From: DAOPJM01 sp035399665
GTDB lineage: Bacteria > Bacillota > Clostridia > Christensenellales > CAG-138
Direction of reading: 5' to 3'
DNA length: 39,822 nt
NCBI GenBank assembly: GCA_035399665.1
Contig: DAOPJM010000016.1
Location: 1-39,822 of the forward strand
The position numbers were made by a program, and so were the translations under genes. Position 1 is the stretch's first letter. Each line of letters opens with the position of its first letter. Below, one piece after another: positions 25,065 through 31,475 of the stretch. Under the pieces are notes generated by a model. It was not told where the DNA came from. It ran no database searches and was given only the letters and a program-made list of their open reading frames with translations.

Positions 25065-25934
25065 GTGCAAGAACAGACAGGCGCGGTGCAATCGAACGAT
25101 CGGGCTCACAGGTTCGATCTGCACAGCCACAGCAACTACTCCGACGGGACGGCCACACCCTCCGAAATCGTCAAGAGCGCGTTTCGGGCGGGGCTTGACC
25201 TCATCGCGCTTTCGGATCACGATACCATAGGCGGCGTCAAGGAAGCCATGGAGACAGGCGAGAAGCTCGGAATTTCCGTGCTGCCTGCGGTTGAGATGGA
25301 TAACGAGTGGCGGCATGAGCTGCACATACTCGGCCTTGACGTGGACCCTGACAGCCCCGTACTGAACAGGGCTTTGGAGATAGCGCGTATTCGGCGAGAG
25401 AAGCGAAACGGAGTGATACTGCAGAAGCTTGACGCCGCGGGCATAGGCGTGCGCGACCGCATCAATCGACCCATGGAATGCACGAGCAAGCTTCACATAG
25501 CCATCGCGCTTGTAGAGGCGGGCTTGGCCAAGGACATACGCGACGCTTTTGCGAAGTACCTGCGCCAAGGGCAGGTTGGCTTTTATCAGGAGCCGAAGTT
25601 CACGCCCGCGCAGGTGTTGGAGATAATCCACGCCGCCGACGGCGTTCCGGTGCTGGCGCACCCCTGCCATATACGCGACAACCCCTTCGCGCTCATTAAC
25701 GAGCTTACGAACCTTGGACTGATGGGGCTTGAGGTATATTACCCCACCTCGACCCCAAGACAGACCGAGATGTTCCTGTCCATTGCGCGGCAGAAGAAGC
25801 TCATGGTCACCTGCGGAAGCGACTTTCACGGGAAGAATCGCCCCGGCGTTCCGTTGGGCTGCGCGTGGCGCGACGTCCCCGACCTTGAGCAAACCTATGA
25901 GACCCTGAGCCGCAGGATTGGAACCTTGCGCTGA
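25065..25934 (+). CDS. PHP-domain phosphoesterase (YciV/RNase AM-like)
   Basis: A 289-residue cytoplasmic PHP hydrolase. Metal-binding motifs: FDLHSHSNYSDGT, LIALSDHDTIGG, AVEMDNEW, VPVLAHPCHIRDN and the C-terminal TCGSDFHGKNRPG. This set matches the family of E. coli YciV (RNase AM), which includes 3',5'-nucleoside bisphosphate phosphatases that also trim RNA 5' ends; the exact substrate is inferred. The start is GTG 25065 with AGAGG 7 bases upstream, only 2 bases after the ftsH stop, so it belongs to the tilS-hpt-ftsH operon. A strong terminator ends the operon. It is unrelated in architecture to the PHP core of the giant secreted protein. Confidence 0.88.
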   Translation: MQEQTGAVQSNDRAHRFDLHSHSNYSDGTATPSEIVKSAFRAGLDLIALSDHDTIGGVKEAMETGEKLGISVLPAVEMDNEWRHELHILGLDVDPDSPVLNRALEIARIRREKRNGVILQKLDAAGIGVRDRINRPMECTSKLHIAIALVEAGLAKDIRDAFAKYLRQGQVGFYQEPKFTPAQVLEIIHAADGVPVLAHPCHIRDNPFALINELTNLGLMGLEVYYPTSTPRQTEMFLSIARQKKLMVTCGSDFHGKNRPGVPLGCAWRDVPDLEQTYETLSRRIGTLR

Positions 25935-25949
25935 ATAATCGATACTGAG

Positions 25950-25987
25950 ACGGACAAAGCTGAGTAGGCTTTGTCCGTTTTGTTTTT
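25950..25987 (+). terminator. Terminator of the tilS-hpt-ftsH-PHP operon
   Basis: ACGGACAAAGC (25950-25960) and GCTTTGTCCGT (25968-25978) form a perfect 11-bp stem with a 7-base loop, followed by TTTGTTTTT. Confidence 0.92.
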
Positions 25988-26030
25988 AAGGGGATGATAA
26001 TCTAAAAAGCCTGCTCCCGCCGTATAACCC

Positions 26031-26138
26031 TGCTTTGTCATCCAGAGCTTCTGCGAAGGATCTTGCCCAAAGCTTCAATGTCAAGACCCGCTCCCCCGCG
26101 ACAACAACCGAATTTGTCGGTGCGAACTTCGTTCGCCC
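26031..26138 (-). repeat. Dispersed intergenic repeat, copy 2
   Basis: On the minus strand this matches copy 1 (3982-4087) along its full length: the GGGCGAAC/GTTCGC hairpin, an identical 26-base core, then GGGCAAGATCCTTCGC and CTGGATGACAAAGC. It is non-coding and lies between the PHP-operon terminator and the desulfoferrodoxin gene, filling most of the gene-free stretch 25988-26309. Confidence 0.8.
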
Positions 26139-26172
26139 GACGCCTATTGAGAATTCCCCGATAAGCCAACGA

Positions 26173-26207
26173 AACGGGCAAAGCAGGCTTTACCTGCTTC
26201 GTCCGTT
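26173..26207. terminator. Long hairpin downstream of desulfoferrodoxin
   Basis: AACGGGCAAAGCAGG (26173-26187) pairs with CCTGCTTCGTCCGTT (26193-26207) at 14 of 15 positions around a 5-base loop. It lies about 105 bases past the desulfoferrodoxin stop. There is no clear T-tract on either side, so it may be the end of the perR-dfx transcript or another repeat-associated hairpin. Confidence 0.4.
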
Positions 26208-26309
26208 CCGCTTTAATTACATAGTGGGTTTTCAGTAAGGCAAACCCTTATCAAGAGTTCCCTTCAGCGAGAGTGAGGAAGACGCCCCACGGCGTTTATT
26301 TCTTACAGA

Positions 26310-26684
26310 TTATGCCTTCCACAGGCCGTGCAGATTGCAGTATGCGTAGGCGGCTACAACCTTGTCGCCCTCGCAGACGGAGAAGCAGGCCTCGGGCTTT
26401 TCGCCGGGCTTGAGCGCCTTGCGCTGGTTGCCGGAGGTGGTTTGCAGGGCTACCCACTCGATGTAGTGGGCTTCAACCATGGGATGGGGGACCGAGCCGA
26501 TTTTTACGACGACCTTGTTGCCCTCAACCTCGATAACGGGGACGTGCTTTTCAACGGCCGCGTCGATGGCGCCGGGGATAAGCTCGGTCATCTTCTCGCC
26601 GCAGCATACCACGGGTACGCCGCTGTCCTTGACCTTTGCGATGATGTTGCCGCAATGACGGCAGATGTAGAATTTCATTTCCAT
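26310..26684 (-). CDS. dfx: Desulfoferrodoxin (two-iron superoxide reductase)
   Basis: A 124-residue cytosolic enzyme that reduces superoxide to hydrogen peroxide without releasing oxygen, typical of anaerobes. The N-terminal desulforedoxin domain keeps all four Cys of the rubredoxin-like iron centre (C8, C11, C27, C28). The catalytic iron site is complete: H47 in EKHVP, H67 and H73 in VPHPMVEAHYIEW, and C116 and H119 in YCNLHGLW; E45 and K46 of the active-site loop are also present. ATG 26684 has AGGAG 7 bases upstream. It starts 10 bases after the Fur/PerR-like gene, so the repressor and the enzyme are one operon. Confidence 0.95.
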   Translation of the reverse strand: MEMKFYICRHCGNIIAKVKDSGVPVVCCGEKMTELIPGAIDAAVEKHVPVIEVEGNKVVVKIGSVPHPMVEAHYIEWVALQTTSGNQRKALKPGEKPEACFSVCEGDKVVAAYAYCNLHGLWKA

Positions 26685-26694
26685 AATAATACTC

Positions 26695-27165
26695 CTATTC
26701 GTTTGAATTTAGTGCTTCACCCGCCGCGCAGACGGGACATATACCTTCGAATACCGTGCGATGTCGGTATATTCGGTAACCGGTTTGGGCTTGAACAGCT
26801 TCGTCAATGGCGGGGTCATATGCCGCAGGAGCGTCGATAACGGCTCCGCAGCAGGTGCAGACAAGATGATAATGGAAGTCAAGCCTGCAATCATATCGGT
26901 CCGCGCCGGGAAGCTTGACATGAATTATCTCACCGTCCGCCGCAAGATGGTTAAGATTGCGATAGACTGTTCCCCTGCTGATTTTGCCGTCAACCTTACG
27001 CGTCTCGATATATATAGCGTCCGCCGTCGGATGGTCGGAGTGCGCGCGCATGACGTCAAGCATCGTTTGCCTTTGGTGTGTGTTGCGGCTTGACGCGGCA
27101 AGCCCGCTTACAGTGTCGCGCTTGACCTGTTTGATGTCGTGGAAACGGCTCTCGTCATTGCTCAT
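26695..27165 (-). CDS. Fur-family regulator, PerR-like
   Basis: A 156-residue metal-dependent repressor of the Fur superfamily. Residues about 28-95 form the winged helix (RNTHQRQTMLDVMRAH, ISRGTVYRNLNHLAADGE), and the C-terminal half has the metal-site residues DFHYHLVCTCCG and the second Cys pair GICPVC for structural zinc. Linkage to desulfoferrodoxin and a PerR-box-like sequence in its own promoter favour a peroxide-sensing PerR over Fur or Zur; this is inference. ATG 27165 has AAAGGAGG 7 bases upstream. An unusually long N-terminus (about 27 polar residues) precedes the DNA-binding domain. Confidence 0.85.
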   Translation of the reverse strand: MSNDESRFHDIKQVKRDTVSGLAASSRNTHQRQTMLDVMRAHSDHPTADAIYIETRKVDGKISRGTVYRNLNHLAADGEIIHVKLPGADRYDCRLDFHYHLVCTCCGAVIDAPAAYDPAIDEAVQAQTGYRIYRHRTVFEGICPVCAAGEALNSNE

Positions 27166-27205
27166 GCGTTACCCTCCTTTTCTACATCCTTGTAACTAAG
27201 ACTTG

Positions 27206-27242
27206 ATACTATTATTATAAATTGGTTTTTCCTGTTTGACAA
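27206..27242 (-). promoter_or_regulatory. perR-dfx promoter with overlapping PerR-box-like operator
   Basis: Minus strand TTGTCA (27237-27242), 17-base spacer, TATAAT (27214-27219). Over the -10 lies TTATAATAATAGTAT (27206-27220), matching the Bacillus PerR box TTATAATNATTATAA at 12 of 15 positions including the free one. Repressor binding there would block transcription, so the operon is probably autoregulated. Confidence 0.7.
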
Positions 27243-27343
27243 GGGGCATGAAGAAGAAATCTTCAAATAATCATACAGATATGACAGCAATCGGGGCAGC
27301 ATGAGACAAATATGACGCGTTGAAATGCGTTAGTGAACAAGGC

Positions 27344-27379
27344 AAAGGCGTCCGCTTTGCTGTGCGAACGCCTTTTTTT
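27344..27379. terminator. Terminator-like hairpin beyond hppA
   Basis: AAAGGCGT (27344-27351) pairs with ACGCCTTT (27368-27375), extended inward by CGC/GCG pairing. The best T-tract (7 T) is on the plus strand although no plus-strand gene ends here; in the minus direction it lies 16 bases past the hppA stop and is followed by a weaker T-rich stretch. It most likely ends hppA. Confidence 0.55.
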
Positions 27380-27394
27380 GGGGGACAGTATCGC

Positions 27395-29380
27395 TTATTT
27401 CAGGAGGAGACCGCCGAAGCGGATGAAGAGAGGAGCAAAGACGAGCGATACTATGGTCATAAGCTTAATCAGAATGTTGATGGAGGGACCAGCGGTGTCC
27501 TTGAACGGGTCACCCACGGTGTCGCCGACAACGGCCGCCTTGTGCGCCTGACTGCCCTTGCCGCCATGTTCACCGCTCTCGACGAGCTTTTTTGCGTTGT
27601 CCCACGCGCCGCCGGAGTTGCTCATGAAGATTGCCATGAGTACGCCTGTCACGACCGCGCCGGCGAGCATACCGCCGAGAGCCGCCGCGCCCAGCAGAAG
27701 CCCGACTAACACGGGTGAGAATATCGCGATAAGGCCGGGGATGAGCATTTCCCTAAGCGCGGCCTTCGCGGAGATGGAGACGCAGCGCTTATAGTCGGGC
27801 TGCATAGTCCCTTCAAGGATTTCGGGATGCGCCCTGAACTGACCGCGCACCTCCTCTATCATACTGCGCGCCGCCTTGGAGACGGAGGACATGGTGAGAG
27901 CGGAGAAAAGGAAGGGGAGCATACCTCCGATGAGCAGACCTATCATGACAAAGGGATCGAGTATGTCTATCATGGTAAGGTCCGCGTCCTGCGCATAGGA
28001 CACGAACAAAGCCGTGGCGGTGAGCGCCGCGCTGCCGATAGCAAAGCCTTTACCCATTGCGGCGGTGGTGTTGCCGACGGAATCGAGCTTGTCGGTAATT
28101 TCTCTGACGCTCTCGTCAAGTCCGGACATTTGCGCTATGCCGCCGGCGTTGTCGGCTATGGGGCCGTAAGCATCGACGGAAACGGTCATGCCCGTGGTGG
28201 ACAGCATTCCGACGGCGGCCAAGGCTATGCCGTAAAGCCCTGCGCAGCGATACGCAACGAAGATACCCGCACAGATGAGCAGCATTGAAACGCAAGTGGA
28301 GTTCATTCCGACCGCAAGCCCCGTGATGATGTTGGTCGCGCTGCCCGTCACGGACTGCTTGGCTATGCCCTTGACCGAACGATAGCTGTCGGAGGTGTAG
28401 ATTTCCGTGATGAACCCTATCGCAAGCCCGACCGCAAGCCCCGCGATTATGGCGACGCCGATGGAGAACTTGTTGAAGAACAGCTTACCGAGTACGAGAG
28501 CAGCGACCGCGACGATGAACGCCGAGGAGTATGAACCCCACTTGAGCGCGGCGTGGGGGTTGTTCCTTTTGCCGCGCACAAAGAAGGTGCCGATTATGGA
28601 AGCGATTACGCCAACGGCGCAGAGCACGAGCGGGAAGACCACGCCGGCGGATTCATAGGCCAAGGCTCCCAGTATAACGGCCGAGACGATGGAGCCGACA
28701 TAACTCTCGAAAAGGTCAGCGCCCATGCCCGCGACGTCGCCCACATTGTCGCCGACGTTGTCAGCTATGACGGCGGGGTTTCTGGGATCGTCCTCAGGTA
28801 TGCCCGCCTCGACCTTGCCCACAAGATCGGCGCCAACATCGGCGGCCTTGGTGTAGATACCGCCGCCTACACGCGCAAAGAGCGCGACGCCGCTTGCGCC
28901 GAGCGAAAAGCCGGTGAGAATCTCCGGGTCTTTGGTGATGAGATAGAATATGGCACAGCCCACAAGCCCAAGACCCGTGACGCACATTCCCATGACGCTG
29001 CCGCCGCAGAACGCGGTTCGAAGTGCGCTGCTCATACCGCCCAGCCTCGCGGCATTGGCGGTGCGAACGTTGGCAGAGGTTGCGGTTTTCATGCCGATAT
29101 AGCCCGCAAGGACCGAGAAAATCGCGCCCGTAAGGAACGCGGCGGCGGTAACCCAGCTCTTTAGACCAAAGCCAATGATGACGAACAGTACAGCGATGAA
29201 CACCGCGAGAACCTTGTATTCCGAATGAAGGAAAGCCGAGGCGCCGTCCGAGATAGCCTTGCATATACTCTGCATCTTCTCGTTGCCCGCTTCAAGCTTG
29301 CCTATGGATATACCTCTGAAAAGCGCGTAAATGAGCGCTAAAGCGCCCGCGCCAACTGCCGTCCAAATAAGTGTTTCCAT
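27395..29380 (-). CDS. hppA: Membrane-bound ion-pumping pyrophosphatase
   Basis: A 661-residue polytopic enzyme (about 16 helices) that couples pyrophosphate hydrolysis to Na+ or H+ export. Substrate motifs: GGGIYTKAADVGADLVGKVE, DDPRNPAVIADNVGDNVGD, the SVDAYGPIADNAGGIA block, and MSNSGGAWDNAKK with VVGDTVGDPFKDTAGPS near the C-terminus. The segment GNTTAAMGKG has Ala where K+-independent enzymes carry Lys, so it is probably the K+-dependent type; the Glu placement in GADLFESYVG resembles Na+-pumping relatives (inference from remembered family markers). METLIW at 29380 is the start: AAAGGAG lies 10 bases upstream and the 18-codon extension crosses it. Transcribed alone from 29461-29489, with a LacI-type operator at the start site. 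Confidence 0.93.
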   Translation of the reverse strand: METLIWTAVGAGALALIYALFRGISIGKLEAGNEKMQSICKAISDGASAFLHSEYKVLAVFIAVLFVIIGFGLKSWVTAAAFLTGAIFSVLAGYIGMKTATSANVRTANAARLGGMSSALRTAFCGGSVMGMCVTGLGLVGCAIFYLITKDPEILTGFSLGASGVALFARVGGGIYTKAADVGADLVGKVEAGIPEDDPRNPAVIADNVGDNVGDVAGMGADLFESYVGSIVSAVILGALAYESAGVVFPLVLCAVGVIASIIGTFFVRGKRNNPHAALKWGSYSSAFIVAVAALVLGKLFFNKFSIGVAIIAGLAVGLAIGFITEIYTSDSYRSVKGIAKQSVTGSATNIITGLAVGMNSTCVSMLLICAGIFVAYRCAGLYGIALAAVGMLSTTGMTVSVDAYGPIADNAGGIAQMSGLDESVREITDKLDSVGNTTAAMGKGFAIGSAALTATALFVSYAQDADLTMIDILDPFVMIGLLIGGMLPFLFSALTMSSVSKAARSMIEEVRGQFRAHPEILEGTMQPDYKRCVSISAKAALREMLIPGLIAIFSPVLVGLLLGAAALGGMLAGAVVTGVLMAIFMSNSGGAWDNAKKLVESGEHGGKGSQAHKAAVVGDTVGDPFKDTAGPSINILIKLMTIVSLVFAPLFIRFGGLLLK

Positions 29381-29432
29381 GAATAGGGTACTCCTTTCAA
29401 GGTCGGACTGGATATGAAAGCTTTCGTTTGTC

Positions 29433-29450
29433 AACGCAAACGTTTGCGTT
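29433..29450. promoter_or_regulatory. Perfect LacI/PurR-type operator at the hppA start site
   Basis: AACGCAAACGTTTGCGTT is an exact 18-bp palindrome; its inner 16 bases equal the E. coli PurR consensus as I recall it. It lies just downstream of the hppA -10, covering about +1 to +20, where a bound repressor would block transcription. The regulator is not in the window. Confidence 0.75.
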
Positions 29451-29460
29451 CCATATGTCT

Positions 29461-29489
29461 ATTGTAGCGGTTGTTTACGGCTTTGTCAA
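29461..29489 (-). promoter_or_regulatory. Promoter of hppA
   Basis: Minus strand TTGACA (29484-29489), 17-base spacer, TACAAT (29461-29466). The transcript would have a leader of about 75 bases that contains the operator palindrome. Confidence 0.8.
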
Positions 29490-29545
29490 GCCATAATTTA
29501 CAGAAATTTGCCGACATATTGGGGATTTGCTATCAAGACCATCGC

Positions 29546-29560
29546 CGCAAACGTTTCCGC
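29546..29560. promoter_or_regulatory. Second, imperfect LacI-type operator upstream of hppA
   Basis: GCAAACGTTTCC (29547-29558) repeats the core of the perfect operator with one mismatch. The two centres are about 111 bp apart and flank the hppA promoter, a spacing close to a whole number of helical turns. Confidence 0.5.
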
Positions 29561-29634
29561 ATATTATATAGGATAACAAGTGTGCCGGTGCCACAATTTG
29601 ACGTCCCTGTTCTCGCCAAGGACTTTTCTTTCCC

Positions 29635-29663
29635 TTGAAAAAGACCTTGCGTCATGGTATTAT
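29635..29663 (+). promoter_or_regulatory. Promoter of the methyltransferase-like gene
   Basis: TTGAAA (29635-29640), 17-base spacer, TATTAT (29658-29663), about 33 bases before the start codon. Confidence 0.65.
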
Positions 29664-29695
29664 CATAGGGCATTAATTAATGAAGGAAGTCGGGG

Positions 29696-30544
29696 ATGGC
29701 ACAGAGGGCGAAAATCGAGATATACAACAGACTGCTGCTGACGCGGCTTGCGCGGTACTTGTGCGATTACGCGGACTGCATCACGCCGGAAATGATTGAC
29801 GAGACCGTGAAGGACTGCGGGTTTACGGCTGAGCAGGCTTTCCGAACTCTTGCGACAGGGGTTCTTGATTTATATGATGAGAGTGAGGTTCGTGAGCTTT
29901 ATCTTTCGAATATGTTCCGCTTGCTTGACGCGGCGCAATACAAGTCCGACCCGTTTATGCAAAGCATACGCCTTGAAACGGGGATGCATGGGGACTGGAG
30001 CGTCGAACAGAAGCGCGTTAAGCCCTTCGAGGCCTTCGTTTGGAACGACCTGAAGCGCATGGACGACGGCAGGCTTATCCCGCAGATAGGCTTTTTTGAT
30101 TGCGAATACGCCTGCCCACGCGTGTGTCAGGGCGGCAGGGAGCGGATGAGTGTGACCCCGAACGAGATAGAGACGATGAAGAAGCCCATAGCGCGGGCGT
30201 TTGGAGACGTCGTGACCTATGGGCTGGGGCTTGGATATTTCGCGTTTATGTGTCAGAACAAGGATACGGTAAAGACCGTGACCGTGGTGGAGCGCGACGC
30301 CTCGGTCATTGAACTTTTCACTCGGCTTATACTGCCGCAGTTTCCGCATAAGGACAAGATAAGGCTGATTCGGGCGGACGCCTTTGATTACGCAAGGAAC
30401 GACGCCCGCTGCGACTTCGTGTTCGCGGATTTGTGGCACGACCCGTCGGACGGAGCGGACGCATACCTAAAGCTCAAAGGCATGGAGCGGACAGGCACGG
30501 AATACGCCTACTGGATAGAGGACACGCTCCGTTGTTACCTTTAG
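29696..30544 (+). CDS. SAM-dependent methyltransferase-like protein, spermidine-synthase-type fold
   Basis: A 282-residue protein of unknown role. The C-terminal half has a Rossmann methyltransferase pattern: motif I VVTYGLGLGYFAFM, the acidic end of strand 2 VTVVERDASVIELF (Glu contacting the ribose or aminopropyl donor), IRLIRADAFDYAR and FVFADLWHDPSDG after strand 4, the order seen in spermidine synthase-like proteins. The N-terminal about 150 residues are helical and not recognised; they include a Cys pair in DCEYACPRVCQGG. ATG 29696 has AAGGAAG upstream and a promoter of its own. Its stop codon overlaps that of tag on the other strand by 4 bases. Whether it transfers a methyl or aminopropyl group, and to what, cannot be said. 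Confidence 0.65.
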   Translation: MAQRAKIEIYNRLLLTRLARYLCDYADCITPEMIDETVKDCGFTAEQAFRTLATGVLDLYDESEVRELYLSNMFRLLDAAQYKSDPFMQSIRLETGMHGDWSVEQKRVKPFEAFVWNDLKRMDDGRLIPQIGFFDCEYACPRVCQGGRERMSVTPNEIETMKKPIARAFGDVVTYGLGLGYFAFMCQNKDTVKTVTVVERDASVIELFTRLILPQFPHKDKIRLIRADAFDYARNDARCDFVFADLWHDPSDGADAYLKLKGMERTGTEYAYWIEDTLRCYL

Positions 30545-31104
30545 TACTTGTATGAACAGCTTTCAAGGTGATCGTTGATTATGCCTATGGACTGAAGGTA
30601 GGAGTAGATTATTACGGGGCCAACGAAGCGGAAGCCGCGTTTTGTGAGGTCGCGGCTCACAAGCTCCGACAGCTCCGACTTTACGGGAACATCGCTTAGG
30701 GCTTTGGGATGGTTCATAACGACCTTGCCGCCCGTGAAGCCCCAAACATATGCGTCAAAGCTTCCGAACTCATGCTGTATTTCAAGGAAGGCGCGGGCGT
30801 TGTCCGCCGCCGCCTCGACCTTGCGTCTATTTCTGATTATGCGATTGTCACCCATCAGCCTTGTGAAGTCCGCCTCATTGTACTTGGCTATGGTATCGGG
30901 GTCGAAGCCGTCGAAAGCCTCGCGCATACCCGCTTCGCGTTTCAAAATGATTGACCACGACAAACCCGCCTGCATACCCTCAAGGCAGAGCATGGCGAAA
31001 AGCTCGCGCTCGTCATGCACGGGGTTGCACCACCTGTCGTCATGGTACGCCTTGCTGATAACGCTTCCGTATTCCCAGCCGCAGCCGTTTCGAGCTTCTA
31101 TCAT
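30541..31104 (-). CDS. tag: DNA-3-methyladenine glycosylase I
   Basis: A 187-residue HhH-superfamily base-excision repair enzyme that removes 3-methyladenine from alkylated DNA. Family hallmarks: CGWEYGS at the N-terminus, YHDDRWCNPVHDERELFAML, the LEGMQAGLSWSIILKR helix-hairpin region, RIIRNRRKVEAAADNA, and the C-terminal NDHLESC, whose His and Cys together with the N-terminal Cys and His form the structural zinc site. ATG 31104 has AAGGAG 10 bases upstream; the promoter TTGCAA-17-TATAAT lies at 31157-31185, back to back with the mgtE promoter. Confidence 0.93.
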   Translation of the reverse strand: MIEARNGCGWEYGSVISKAYHDDRWCNPVHDERELFAMLCLEGMQAGLSWSIILKREAGMREAFDGFDPDTIAKYNEADFTRLMGDNRIIRNRRKVEAAADNARAFLEIQHEFGSFDAYVWGFTGGKVVMNHPKALSDVPVKSELSELVSRDLTKRGFRFVGPVIIYSYLQSIGIINDHLESCSYKY

Positions 31105-31156
31105 GTATTCCTTACTCCTTTATCCTTTGCGAGGAGATTTTCTTACGTTACATTGG

Positions 31157-31185
31157 ATTATAGCACAACGCCAAGGGGCTTGCAA
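31157..31185 (-). promoter_or_regulatory. Promoter of tag
   Basis: Minus strand TTGCAA (31180-31185), 17-base spacer, TATAAT (31157-31162) with a TGC extended -10. Its -35 is only 15 bases from the divergent mgtE -35. Confidence 0.8.
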
Positions 31186-31200
31186 AAAGTTATTCTTTGC

Positions 31201-31229
31201 TTGACTTTCCGCTCCTTTCGAAGTATAAT
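31201..31229 (+). promoter_or_regulatory. Promoter of the mgtE leader
   Basis: TTGACT (31201-31206), 17-base spacer, TATAAT (31224-31229). Transcription should begin near 31236, about 240 bases before the mgtE start codon. Confidence 0.85.
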
Positions 31230-31235
31230 TCAGCG

Positions 31236-31475
31236 TACCCGAAAGGGTAAATTCACACATGTTTGGAGGTGGCAAGGCATGACTGCCGACAGTAGTTGCG
31301 GCATAGGTCAGGTTCCGCGAACCGGCGCGGCTGCTTTGCCGCGCACCTTAGCGAGATAGGCCCGACCATCCGCATAGGGATGGAATCAACGTCGTTTACA
31401 CGACGCTTTTGTATGGTGCGGGCTGTATGACCGATGCCGTTTCCTTCAGAACCATAATGAAAGGAGACGGAACCA
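31236..31475 (+). promoter_or_regulatory. Long structured leader RNA of mgtE, candidate riboswitch
   Basis: A gene-free 240-base leader. Helices seen by eye: TACCC-GAAA-GGGTA at the 5' end (31236-31249); a long-range closing helix of CGGCATAGGTCA (31299-31310) with TGACCGATGCCG (31428-31439), one mismatch; inside it GGTTC-CGC-GAACC (31311-31323), GCGCGGC-TGCTTT-GCCGCGC (31325-31344), CCATCC/GGATGG (31366-31383), CGTCG-TTTACA-CGACG (31390-31405), and GCCCGACCAT (31360-31369) with ATGGTGCGGGC (31413-31423). TGCCG (31284-31288) can compete with the closing helix. A magnesium M-box would be expected here, but I could not find its conserved core. Function as a metal sensor is inferred from position. 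Confidence 0.6.
31437..31470 (+). promoter_or_regulatory. Shine-Dalgarno-sequestering hairpin before mgtE
   Basis: CCGTTTCCTT (31437-31446) pairs with AAGGAGACGG (31461-31470), 10 bp with one G-U, and buries the mgtE ribosome site GGAG (31463-31466). Its 5' arm shares three bases (31437-31439) with the closing helix of the leader, so the two structures compete at the junction. No intrinsic terminator is seen, which suggests control at translation. Confidence 0.6.

Noticed and set aside
25065..25934. Functional link between the two PHP proteins in the window
   Set aside because: The cytoplasmic PHP enzyme and the secreted PHP core have different motif spacing and architecture and lie in separate operons.
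31236..31475. M-box (ykoK) magnesium riboswitch call for the mgtE leader
   Set aside because: Position fits, but the conserved GTTAGGTGAGGCTCC and AATGGGTCAACAG blocks are not found; only short partial resemblances were seen, so I did not name it.
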